A stretch of DNA of 64,000 nucleotides from Phoenix dactylifera (taxonomy: Eukaryota; Streptophyta; Magnoliopsida; Arecales; Arecaceae): positions 5,397,154-5,461,153 of the forward strand of contig NC_052407.1 in NCBI RefSeq assembly GCF_009389715.1, in the 5' to 3' direction. Positions 9,060 through 19,570 of this stretch are shown in pieces. Both the position numbers and the translations under genes were made by a program. Positions within the stretch are counted from its first letter, which is position 1. The number at the start of each line of letters is the position of its first letter. The notes under the pieces were generated by a model that searched no databases, was not told the DNA's origin, and worked only from the letters and a program-made list of their open reading frames with translations.

Positions 9060-12000
9060 CTTTTTCGATAGTAATCATATTAATTTGTGTATTAGACTTG
9101 CTCAATTATGTAGTGACCATGTTTGTCACTTATCTATCAGCAAAGTATGAGTTAGCATACTAAATTAATTCAACCAAGTCAAAATCATATAGCAGTGTTC
9201 CAGACATCTTTAGTTTCTAGCAAAAAAAATAATCTAGATCCAAAAGAAAAAACAGTTTTTTGGCATGGTCTGGTAGCTGAATATCTTTCTGCAATCTTGC
9301 AGATATTTCTATGCTGGAACATATCCACTGATAAAGGACAATATAGACAGTCACAATAGAGAGAATCAAGGCATGTTGCTAATGTTCATTTTGTTTGCTC
9401 TAACCAAGTATTTTGCACCATCACTGCGTATGACTGAATAAAATAAGCTATGATAAGTAAATGCTTTTCGTCAACAAAAAAAAAAATTCAACAAATCCCT
9501 CCAAGGTCATTCTCAAAAACCAAGAATACAATGCTGTGATGGTTTAATTCATATATCTATACAAAATGAATTGCAATTATTGTACTGAAAGTACCATAGG
9601 CTGAGAAGTAATTAAAAGAATCATGATAACAATGACAGACTAGGTGACCTACCTGAGGTGTTGACAAAAGTTCAGCGTCATGCTTATTGAGTCTAGAATG
9701 CAGAAGTACAAAATAGATTTTCCAAAAGCATCCTTCATTCATATGACTCGGGCAAAGCTCGATCCTCAAAGCAGCTAATCTGGGTGCAAGGCGTTCAATG
9801 GCCAGTGCATGCTCTTGTTGAGCATCTGACATTTCGAAATCTAAAAGAAGAATAAAGAAATACCTATAAAAAAATTCTTGCCACGAAGCAAAGATAAACC
9901 AAAACATACACTTGGCTGATCAATATTTATCTCTCACCAATACTATAGACTGATTATGTCAAAAATAACAGCACAATTATAATTTTCATACGTAACTGTA
10001 TTCAAGTTGATAAAAATTGCAACTAACTAGAAGGCTTCCATCATGAATCATTAGTTAATCATTTAAGAACATGTATGAGTTGTAAATCGACGTAAATGGA
10101 TTTGATGCACCAATGTTTGAAAAGAAAAGGGAGGCATAAAAGGTGGATGCATGTAGACTCTTGATAAGCTGAGGTTTAAAGCTCACAGATTTTCAATAAG
10201 GACTTAAAAGTTTATGAAAAATCATATGAAAATAATCATGGCAAATAAGCAGGTATTGCACCAGGATTCAATACCAATTCTAACAAGACTTACACATCTG
10301 GTATGCCAGATGTCAAATATCATTATGATTAAACTAAATGTTCATGCTTGGCATTTGGCACAAGATCGCTCATAATCTTTTTTTTCAAAGAAAAAAGATC
10401 AATCCCATTTTTTTCCAAATCTATCAAACAACCAATCCAATTGATGTGTATGCCTCCTACATAAACATAGCCATATGGTGCAAGGTGTGTCTACCTTGCA
10501 TGAGTGTCCCTATGTGATGTATATGTCATGTATTTCATAGTCCCAACCATGAGGGTGAAAGCTTTTATGTATTTATTTATTTTTTGTGCTTGGGGGTTGT
10601 GGGAGACAGACAGGGGGCCTAGCGGTGCTTAGGGGCGAATCTCAAATAAGCCTTTTGAAAGAATGCAATAGGTTGTATTAGAATTTATCAAAATTTATCG
10701 AACTTCTATGCAAACATAATTAAATTGAGCGAGAAGATCTATGAAATAAAAAAAGTGGTTCAGTCACGAATATGCCATTGCCGCCTCATTGTTATCTAAG
10801 CTTTTACATCTTGACTCTCTGCACTGATCTTTGACTCCCTTGTCTTCTTTTGTTCTCCTTTTTGATCCAAATAACTATCCAATGTTTCATGGAGATTTCT
10901 TATATCTATCTACAAACATCTTCAATAGACAATCTTTTAAGAAGGACAAAAATGTAAATTGGTTGCATTGAGCACTTCATGAGAAAGAACTGCAAGTATC
11001 TTAGAAGGATTAAATTCAATGAAAAGGTTAAGCAAACATGAATTCAGTAAGGCAACTAAACATGAGCAATGACTGTAACAATGTTCTTCCCATTTATTTA
11101 ATTGCCAGAGGGAACTCTATAATTAAATGTTCTTCTTACTTATAAAAGGATATCACAATTAAAACTAGAAAGGTAAACATCAGATGATAATTTCCTTAAC
11201 TTAAAAAAAATTACAGATCAGTAAGAGTTTCAAATACATGGTGAATCATTCGCAAAGCAGGTTATTTAAGACAGGTTAAACAATTCTATATATTAGCAAC
11301 CCATTCCCTGCAACAATTGTTCGTAAAGGACTTAAAAAATCAAAAGAATTAAAAAGAAAATGCTCCAATTAGTTATTCATTATATACACATGCCAGTACA
11401 TATATAGGCACAAATATGTAAGATTTACGCATTCCCCTTTCTCATTTATTAGAAAGCTTGTAATTCCTGGACACAAGGCAGACCAAATCAAATGTTTGAG
11501 AATCATTGCTAAATTGCCAATTCAAAAGAATAATTGAAGTCATTCAAAACAATACAAGCATTGCAGAATTTAGATATCACAAAACTTTCAGCTAGTTATT
11601 GTAACAACGCAGGACCTCTCACAAAATGGCTAGCTAGAAGTTGTTTAGTTTTCTTAGCTAAGTATCCAAGATCTCCTCAGCACACAATCAATGTAGGACT
11701 AAAGACATATCCACACGGATCTCCACTTACCCACCCCACCCCCCACCCCCCAAAAAAAAAAAAAAACCTAGTATCATTGCCATAGTAAGGATTACTAATA
11801 ACATGATTTCCCATAGTCAAACTCAAAAAGAGCCTATGTTGCAACATCCCCTAGTCCACATAGGTCATTGGCCAGGTCACTCAGATACCATTTTTAACAA
11901 CCCAAGATCTCACCGAAAAAGGCTAATTGGAAGGTACTATTTGGGTTCCTTGTCCCTAAATAAATACTTAAGATCTCTCCGGTGCACAACCAATGTGGGA

Positions 12001-13570
12001 CTAAACACAACCACACGAATCCTCACACACTTTTCTTGTTTAAGTTATAATATCCTCGCCAGGCTAAGATCCCAAATCCAATCAAATCCACTTGTAAACA
12101 ACACCAATTATAAACATTATGATTGGCCCATGATTAGTATCCAAAAAGCCCGTGCTACAATGTTCCTAGTCCACATGGGCCATGGGCAAATTCGTTTTAA
12201 TATCATTTTTAACGAGCCAAGACCTTTAGCCAAAAAGACTAACCGAAAGGTGTTATTTGAGTTTATGGACCCTATATAACTACTAAAGATCTTCCTAGCG
12301 CATAATTGATGTGGGAGTAAATACATGCGCACAAAGATCCTCACGATTATTAAAGGAAAAAAAAAGAAGCAATGGCATCACCATATTCTAAATACTTGAT
12401 ATAGCTTTTCAATGATTCTTTTTCAGCACCACAACATTATTTCGAGAGGAGCACCCACAAAATTAATAACTTCTCATCACACACAAGAAAATATGTTTAG
12501 TGTGCCCTAATCAAAGTTCCCTTCCACCCCTTCAAACCACCATGAAAGGAAGGATGCAAATGGGCCAATTTACGGGCCAAATTTTACATTGTTTAGGTTT
12601 TGTTGTTTGGATGCCCTATCGAAAATTTTGGAAAAGCTTAGCGAAAGCCCAAGCGTAGACCATTTGCATAACCCCTGGTAAAAGAGCAAGGATGACTCAG
12701 TGCCAAGTCAAGAGCACAAGAAAATTTATGTTCAATAGAATGGATGATCTTGAGGGTGTCTTCTATAGCAAGCAAAGCTTCATGGTTCAGAATTTGGACT
12801 AGAACAGCCCATGCTAAAAAGCATTCAAAATCTAAAGGAGATGTTACCTAAGATTGAGGTGTTTCTAGCAACTCAATTTCATGGGAAGAAAAGAGGACTC
12901 ATGCTTTAGTTTGTGGAGAAACTTGCTTCTATACACTATTCTAGTTAAAGAAATGATCCTCCATAAACATTAGGAATTATGCTGGTAGCGTAACTTGTAG
13001 TTGAGAAATAAGGTTTTTAGTAAGATGGAGAAAGAAAAACCATAAAATCTCTAAACGTAACTTTGGTTAAATTATTTCAAGTGCCTATTTATTACTAGGC
13101 TCATTAGGTCGAAGACTTCAGTTTGTCAGAAGCAATGTTACTGGGACACTATTTTGGGTTTATTGACATATTAGACACTAGGGCACTTGAACACTTGGGA
13201 CACTTGGGACACTTGGGACACTTCATGACAATTTTTAGCACTTCATATCATTAATCTTGATGCCGTTATTATTACATGTCTATTTTCCGCACTTATATAA
13301 AGACTTTATCAAACTTCATGAATTTAAGTGGCACATATCTAGCTCATAATTCATTATAAGCATACACCAATACCTAGTTACACTTGAGATATATGAATGT
13401 CCCCATGTCCAATTTTAAAAGATTCTAGTGTCGAATTCTTTTCGACACTTGGATACTTGACACTCATGTTACAAGTCCACATAACATTGCTCAGAAGCAT
13501 CCAATATTCCAACACAATCAAAAGGCTCAAAAGGTCCCATAGTTTCTAGCCATTTACTCATCATCACATC

Positions 13571-13604
<34 letters not shown>

Positions 13605-15465
13605 CTCTTATAATGTGAATATGATTAGGTATAAAGAACACTAAAGAACCTGAAAGCGGAATGAAATTCTAAATCTCCTGGCAAAGCAAGTTCCTCCTAC
13701 ATGAATATGCAAAGAATATTTCTCAACTTTTAATTGAATACGTCCACAGCAATGCTACTCCTATTTCACCTAGATACAAGCAAGTGCTAGATAGCACAAG
13801 GGCATTAATCCCTTCTGAAAGCCATATTAGAAAATGAAACCCCAACCAACATGAGCATAACATCTAGTGTTGCCAATCCATACAAGCAATACATATCTCC
13901 TACAAGGGCTATTGATCTTAAGGTTCGTGTATCTTTAAACCACGGTCAGTGGAACCATTCCGAATTGCCCGATTCGCAGCATACCGAGCCGTATCGACGG
14001 CAGACCGGAACGGTTCCGGCAATCAAAACAAGAAATTAGTGACGGAGAGGGAGATGGAGAAGGAAAGAGAGAAAAGAGAGAGCGAGGAAGGCAAAGAGAG
14101 GGAGAGGAAGGTAGAGGCCGACCAGTAGAGGGCTAGAGAGCCGTGCGGAGGGGCAAAGGAGGGGATCCACCATCGGACAGAAGTCCTTGCTTTAAACAGA
14201 ATCCAGAGATGTCTGGTGTTTCTCTTAAATCACAGCATTGCACAAGGTCCCTATTAAACTAATCTGCCAATTTCAACAAATGCCACCTAACTTAAGATTC
14301 CACTTCACAGAAGAACACCAGTTTGAGGCTTTAATTTTATCTTGATTAACATAGGAATCTTAAAGATGGATGTTAACATATGTTTTTTTGGGAAAAGTCA
14401 TGTTTAAATAGTCATAAGGAGAAAAAAGGCATATTAAAGAGTATTGAGTTAGTTGACCAGGATTCGCGCCAGTGGGAAATAACACCATGAACACAACCTC
14501 ATAGACATTCTAGATTAAATATCGGCAAGGTATTGAGTCAGGAAGGGGGTACAACAAGAGCAAAAATCAAATTGGATCATTCCTAATTTCAAAATGTAAG
14601 TTAGGGAAAACATAGAATTGGAATCTTGGTCATAACTAAGCTCAGAGAAGAAAATTTGGTTCAACTAGATTCATGCCAATGTGAACTAATGCCATGTAAT
14701 TAACTCAAAGACATCCAAGCTTAATTATCCACAGAACCATAACATTGGATAGGACTGATATGTCCAAATATCAAGAAATAGATTGGGGGAAAGCATACCA
14801 TCGGAACCCTCGTCATCATGAAACAATGGGAAATCCAACCACGTCTCCGGATGCATCGAGATATTCCTCGCAAATGCCAAGACCTCCTCGGTAATACCCA
14901 CAGCGCCAACCTCAAAATTCTCTTCCTCCTCATCCTCCCCCTCCTCCTCCTCCTCCTCAGCCCCAAACGGCAGCAAAGTAGACGCAATCTTGGAGATCTC
15001 CGTCACCGCCTTGGCATTCGACAGCATCGAGATCCCGCTCCTGAACTTCCCGCTGATCTCGGCAAAATCGCTCCGGATTCCGGCGATCCTCGGAGACTCC
15101 GCCGCCTCAGCCTCACCGGAGTACCCGGAGGCCGCCGGATCGGAGAAATCGGAACTCCGGCCGCCATCGGAGGGCGAGGAATCCGTCCCTGGAGCGTTGG
15201 GGTTCGGGGAATCCGGCGGCGGGGCGAGGAAGGAGGCTACGCCCCAGAATTGGCGTGTTAGGGTTTTGGTGAGCTCGGAGAGGTCCTCTTTGACACCCCT
15301 CGTCGGGGTTCCAGGCTCCATGGGGCGGTCCTCGTCGGATTCCGCTTCTTTGGACGGGGACTCTCGGGACGATCTCTCAGCCTTCTCCTTTCTCTTCTCC
15401 TCATCGTCACCGTCGCCATGATCGGAGCTCAGCGAGCTCACGAGAGACCTCGCCAGCCATGACAT
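6025..15465 (-). CDS. BSD domain-containing protein (3 exons, 522 aa)
   Basis: Split gene on the minus strand: exon 1 15465-14799, exon 2 9840-9653, exon 3 6738-6025 (stop included). Donors and acceptors are GT/AG and all phases join without a break, giving 522 residues. The acidic N-terminal half includes a LTKTLTRQFWGVASFL helix (~65-80) and an E-rich run (170-183). The BSD domain covers roughly residues 192-275, with the hallmark Phe-Trp pair at 261-262 (GCFWKIYF). The C-terminal half is acidic and probably disordered, ending DWLDVEDIDVE. BSD domains occur in TFIIH p62-type transcription factors, synapse-associated proteins and DOS2-like proteins. This plant family is usually annotated only by the domain, so a precise role is unknown. 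The start is chosen because the MSWLARSLVSSL N-terminus is typical for this family. Introns are 2.9 and 5.0 kb and repeat-filled, yet the coding part is intact, so it is probably a functional gene. Confidence 0.93.
6436..6567 (-). repeat. In-frame 66-bp tandem duplication in BSD exon 3
   Basis: Two adjacent 66-bp units (6436-6501 and 6502-6567) code for two near-identical 22-residue blocks sharing APSFGE.TSDPLADVETE. Only a few base differences separate them, so the duplication is recent. It keeps the frame. Confidence 0.9.
6921..7513. repeat. Tandem ~290-bp duplication in BSD intron 2
   Basis: Copies at about 6921-7199 and 7206-7513 share long colinear blocks, for example GTTTGACCTG, GATAAATCTTGGCCAATCCA, GGACAGAA and GGCTTTCATTACACTGAT, with scattered substitutions and a ~30-bp indel near the left end. 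It is non-coding and moderately old. Confidence 0.85.
7807..7849 (+). repeat. (GA)n microsatellite
   Basis: A nearly pure GA run inside intron 2 of the BSD gene. It creates long shadow frames of alternating Arg/Glu or Ser/Leu on the two strands. Confidence 0.95.
8093..9021. other. BSD intron 2, non-coding remainder
   Basis: No coding frame is supported. Around 8365-8520 several near-palindromic words (CAACCTGGTC, TTGGTTGGTG, CTGGGTCC) look like decayed repeat sequence of unknown type. Confidence 0.4.
9022..9057 (+). repeat. (AT)n microsatellite
   Basis: About 18 AT dinucleotides within intron 2 of the BSD gene. Confidence 0.95.
9653..9840 (-). CDS. BSD gene exon 2
   Basis: 188 bp between acceptor CTTTTAG (AG at 9842-9841) and donor CAG|GTAGG (GT at 9652-9651). 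It completes codon 223 (Asp) and codes residues 224-285, the core of the BSD domain with FW at 261-262. Confidence 0.93.
11597..12342 (+). repeat. Three direct copies of a dispersed repeat
   Basis: Copies at about 11597-11724, 11817-12028 and 12130-12342 share, in order, a block like TTTTTAACAACCCAAGATCT, then AAAAAGGCTA, AAGATCTCTCC, and CAATGTGGGACTAAA followed by CACA.GGATCCTCAC. Copies two and three also share ~70 bp upstream, including CTAGTCCACATGGGCCAT. The 'TGTGGGACTAAA' word is common in angiosperm dispersed repeats. No terminal repeats or target duplications were resolved, so the class is not assigned. Confidence 0.75.
13188..13225 (+). repeat. 9-bp minisatellite
   Basis: Four near-perfect tandem units of ACACTTGGG inside BSD intron 1. 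Related words (CACTTGGATACTTGACACT) recur 220 bp downstream. Confidence 0.85.
13571..13604 (+). repeat. (AG)n microsatellite
   Basis: An AG run with one AAA interruption inside BSD intron 1. Confidence 0.95.
13930..14160. repeat. GC-rich/purine-rich block in intron 1, probable repeat insertion
   Basis: An abrupt shift to CG-containing sequence (CCGAGCCGTATCGACGGCAG, CCGGAACGGTTCCGG) followed by ~110 bp of almost pure purine (GAGAGGGAGA...). The composition contrasts with the AT-rich intron around it. No ends were defined. Confidence 0.4.
14799..15465 (-). CDS. BSD gene exon 1
   Basis: Codes residues 1-222 plus the first base of codon 223. The donor is GATG|GTATGC on the minus strand (GT at 14798-14797). 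It is GC-rich, in contrast to the AT-rich introns. It carries the start of the BSD domain (EEVLAFARNISMHPETWLDF). Confidence 0.92.
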
Positions 15466-16000
15466 CTTCGTCTTCCTCCTCCCCTTCGTTTTCTTCGATA
15501 CGGGGAAGGGAAGCCTTGGCCGAGGGGCGTGTGGACTGTGGAGATATTCATACCGCCGTTGCGGTGGATGCGAAACGTGGTTTACGCGTCTGCTTGCGTA
15601 AACATTTATATGCGTATGAGGTTGTCTGCCGTCCGGTTTGTTCAGTTAACGCATCCCGTCCGTTGGAATAGCATCAATCTTAGCGCATGAGTTGGGGCGT
15701 CATTATGGATGGGAAAACGCGCCCCGCATGGGACGTTTTATGCGGTTCTTTAGAAGATAATGCTGTTCCTCCGGCGATGGATGGATTGGAGCGTGGGCAA
15801 ACTACATAAGATCAGCACAGAGTGGGCGCTGTGATGTACCACAACCACCGATCTCCCAACTTCGGAAGATCATGACCTTCTGATCGGCCGAACCAAGTTG
15901 CATGATGATCTGCGCTGTGATATATGCGGTCTCAATTGGGTAACCGTGAAGACGGTAAAGTAATATAATATTAGTAAGCCGCAGGTTGTGTTGTCTTATG
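15466..16000. promoter_or_regulatory. Upstream region of the BSD gene
   Basis: CG-rich DNA directly upstream of the minus-strand start codon. The first ~60 bp is CT-rich on the plus strand, so the 5' UTR would be purine-rich. No convincing TATA box was seen on the minus strand, in keeping with a TATA-less housekeeping promoter. Inference only. Confidence 0.35.
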
Positions 16001-16004
16001 ACCC

Positions 16005-16318
16005 AATCCGATCCGTTTTGGAGGTTCTGTTGGACCGAGTTGGGTCTTAAAATTAGACTCGTTTTATTTTTTGGGCCAGATCTGCATTTACTAAATTCAG
16101 ACTCAATCTGATTCGACTCGATCCGTTTGAAATTTGGATAAATTTGGATTTTTAATCCTACGACCCGATCCGATCTGATCCGAATCCATAAACTTATTTG
16201 GGCCTGCGGAATGCAATCTTCTATCGAATCGGATCTGAGTTCAAAATTAAAAACCGAACAATCAAATTGGGTCGGAGTGATCCGACCCGATTCGACTCAT
16301 TTGCACTCCTAAATATAT
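16005..16318. repeat. Dispersed GGGTCGG-type repeat, copy 1
   Basis: Rich in permutations of GACCCGATCCGATC and GGGTCGGAGTGATCCGACC, and ends with CATTTGCACTCCTAA. The same sequence style recurs at 23575-23720, 24660-24895, 25185-25431 and, inverted, at 63462-63680, where it starts TAGGGGTACAAAT. Together these define a dispersed family with a TAGGGGTGCAAAT-like terminus. Confidence 0.6.
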
Positions 16319-16319
16319 A

Positions 16320-18943
16320 TTTAGGATGTGACATGTAATTTGTGTGCATTACAATTGGTGTCGCTCATCTTGTTCTCTTCTACAGGGGGTATAAAATTCC
16401 AAAATTATGTAAAAAAATATTATTTAAATTTTAAGTATGAAGTGGATGGAGTCACATCTTAAGCGTTGCCTTATGTATAGAATTAGTTTCTTGCATTTAG
16501 TACAGCCATCTCCATATCACTTTACTGTAAAATAATATGTGTTTTGCAAACTTGATCTAAAATTGGACAAGATTTTCCTTTTGGGAATTTAGAATCGAAC
16601 CAATTGCTAAATAATATAGAAAGAAACCATCCATCTAGTAGTTCCAAGTTAGCAGCAAATTATACAAGGACTAAAACATGTGCAATCTCTGTACAATCCT
16701 TGCTAATATAGGAGCATTTGAGTAATTAGATGCTAAACAATGAAGCATTAATTGATTTTTCTCCCTCCGTATTTCATATAAAGACTACAACTTCCCTGCA
16801 TTATTAGTTATAGGCTTGTTATTATGAGCAACTGGCAAATTTTTAGTTAGGCAGCTCCAAAAGACTTTCTTCGGCAAATATCCCATATGGAGACTGCAAG
16901 AGCTTGCAATCTCTAAATATAGTTTGCTAATGTCAGCACCTAGAAGGTTAATATGGGAATCCAGAAAATAATCTTTTTCTTGACATAGTTGATTTGAAAA
17001 AAGTGTAAATAGATAATGGTCTCCATAAGAGACTCAAGAAAACTGTAAAAAGAGTTATAAGTTTATTTTGGAACTAAATATATATTATTTTCTTTAGGGC
17101 ATGTTTAGATAATCCTATGCAATAAGCTGAGTTAGGTCTATATTTGCATAAAAGCTATCGGAGTGGACTAGTCCGAATTCTATAAAAAGGAAAAATATCT
17201 CATCAGATTTTTTTTTTTTTACTGTGAGAATGGGTTGGAAGAGGCAAGGTCAACGTGGACTAGACTAGACCTAATTTTTTGTAATACTAAAAGTTCTGTT
17301 TCAATTCAAAAATTTAATATGATTTTTCAAATAAGTTTTTATTATAATTGATATAGAGACTACAAGCAAAATTTGCAGTTTTCAAATGGAACCTGCAAAT
17401 GCAAAGATTTATAGAAACAAGTCCTTATTATAGTTGACATAGAGACTACAAGCAAAGTAAGCCATCTTCGCATGGAACTTGCTAAAGCAAAGATTTTTTG
17501 AATCAATAAGCAAATTTTTTTTGATAGTTTAAACCGTAAGTGATTTGCACTCTCTATTGTAAAATTGAAGAGAGATCTAATGTAACTTGCAGGATTTGTG
17601 GCCAAACGCATGGATTGGTTGGTACAAAGTGCCAAATCAGCAGTTTGGGCGTACGGCGCCTTGAAGCATTTCCATGAAACTGGTTGCTTGGGGAGCCATG
17701 TGTAATAAAGTGAGACTTTAAAATAATATTCTCGTTAAGTTGCCAAATAGTTGGGCTCCATACGATAATTTCTTGGTCCCCTCTTCTTACAATGCATCTC
17801 CTAGGCCTCTTTTCACAAATTCCAGAGCCGTCTCCATGGGTTACTGCTTCGCTTCTACTCGACACAGGTAACCGATCCAAAAATTCAAGCTCTTCTGAGT
17901 CCCACTATATGTGTTATCTTGTTGCTATTGCTCTTCCTGGAAGCTAGATTCTGTTTTATCTTCTCCCTTTTAATCCAATTTTCCCGAATTCTTTGAACGT
18001 CTTTGGTAGTGTTTTCAAAGATTTCAGGATTTCTATGCAAGATTGAGACAGCCATTCGTAGATTCATTGATTTCTGTGTTCATCTGTCTTTCTACAGTAC
18101 ATTTTAAATTGCTCATGTGAATCTTGAGTAAGAACCATGGTAGATCTCTAAAGCTGTGTCTGTTACTTTTGGCTGTCTTCATGCTTCCTAGCCCCTATAT
18201 TGAAACTTTAGCTGTTAAAAATAATTTCTTGATTAACAAAATTTGGTCAATTGTGCTATTCTCCAGTCCCATTTTCCAAATAACCTCCAACTTGCATACC
18301 ATTTGTTTGTTTGTTTGCTGACTACTTAGAATGTTCCTTATTTTTTTCTTTCCTTCTTTCTTCTTCTTCTTCTTTTTATTTGTGTGTGCATAGGGAATGA
18401 TTTTATGTAAAAGGTTATGAACTATATAAATCTGATATTAGGATGGTGGCATGAACCAGTGGATCACATAAATCCAGATCAGGCTTGTTGGTGGAGCAAT
18501 AGTAACAGCTAGATTAATTACTTTCTCGAGGTGCATTTGGATGTTTTGCAGGGTCATGGGGCTTTGTGCTTTTGCGTATATCTTAATATTACAATATAAG
18601 TTTTTGCACAACTTTGTGTTTGGTTATGTATTAAAAATTCATAAAACACCTAAAATTGCTATATCGGGGGTTTTTGTTTTGATTAGAATCTTTCCATGTT
18701 GATGAATTTCCCCTCCCTATCATTTTATGTTCCTCTATCCTGTACCTCTAGTTCATCCTCAGCTGGGGTCCATCCCAAACAAAAGCCAATGCAAAACTTG
18801 GTTATAATCTAACGCATATACTGGTTTCTTGCAATTAAACTTGCATTCGATTGAAACAATTTTCTCAATCACAATGACAATGGGAAATTGACCGTTCATG
18901 ATAAATAAAATTTCTACCTTCTAGTTGAAAGTGTTTCATATAG
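16320..18943. other. Gene-free AT-rich stretch
   Basis: No coding frame is supported. It contains one small tandem duplication (17332-17503). Short open frames at 17360-18321 show no known domain and no conserved motif. Confidence 0.5.
17332..17503 (+). repeat. Tandem ~86-bp duplication
   Basis: Copies 17332-17417 and 17420-17503 share TATTATA.TTGA.ATAGAGA followed by CTACAAGCAAA, ATGGAAC.TGC and GCAAAGATTT in the same order, with about 20% divergence. Confidence 0.8.
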
Positions 18944-19570
18944 GTGGTTATTCATGAGGTAGTGACACTCTGGTACAGAGCACCTGAAATCCTACTTGGA
19001 TCTCAGCATTACTCCATGCCTGTTGATGTGTGGTCAGTTGCATTGTTGCTGAAATGGTGAATCAGAAACCATTTTTCCCAGAAGATTCCGAGATTGATGA
19101 ATTGTTTAAAATATTCAGGTGTCTTTATTAAATTCATGCTTATTGGCATATGTTACTCCTGGTCTAATACCTAACAGACTGATTTTTGTTATTTTTGTTG
19201 CATTATACTTTTGAAGAGTACTCAACACCCCAAATGGAGAAACTTGGCCAGGAGTCTTCTTTCCTCAAGTGTCCTCCTAAGTGTGAAAATTGATGTTGCT
19301 TTCCTATGCTGACTAAAATTTCTTCTTCTAACGAGCATTATGAAATCATAGAAGATATGTATGTTTAGTTTTTAGAGAACATACATGTTTGTTGGTCTAC
19401 CTTGGGGCGTGGGCCATCTTGTCCTATGGTCAGATATTATAACATTTGCAACTTGCAAAATTGATTGGATTGGCCTTTCTAAGTTTTAATCTGCTTCTGC
19501 TTTGCATGCCTAGTAGGATCTGGCAACAGTGGTCCCAAATCTCAAACCTGCTAGAATTGATCAACCCTCT
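18944..19570 (+). pseudogene. CDKA: CDKA (cdc2-type kinase) gene fragment, introns retained
   Basis: Three exon-like blocks match the C-terminal lobe of plant cyclin-dependent kinase A. Block 1 (18944-19118): [27 protein letters not shown], then in a shifted frame [19 protein letters not shown] and an intact donor CAG|GT. Block 2 (from 19217): VLNTPNGETWPGV, preceded by an AG acceptor that restores the Arg codon across the intron. Block 3 (19517-19570): DLATVVPNLKPARID with donor GTAAGT. The T-loop/APE region and the GTPNE.TWPGV motif are diagnostic. A few bases lost in 'VWSVGCIFAE' break the frame, and the N-terminal lobe with the catalytic lysine and HRD/DFG motifs is absent. Retained introns show a DNA-level duplication, not a processed copy. 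Confidence 0.8.

Larger units (their letters stand above)
9841..14798 (-). other. BSD intron 1 (5 kb)
   Basis: The intron runs between the defined splice sites. It holds a triple repeat (11597-12342), a 9-bp minisatellite (13188-13225), a GA microsatellite (13571-13604) and a GC-rich block (13930-14160). No separate gene was recognised inside. Confidence 0.85.

Noticed and set aside
14818..15421. Plus-strand frames opposite BSD exon 1
   Set aside because: Antisense shadows of a real GC-rich exon whose reading frame and splice sites are well supported.
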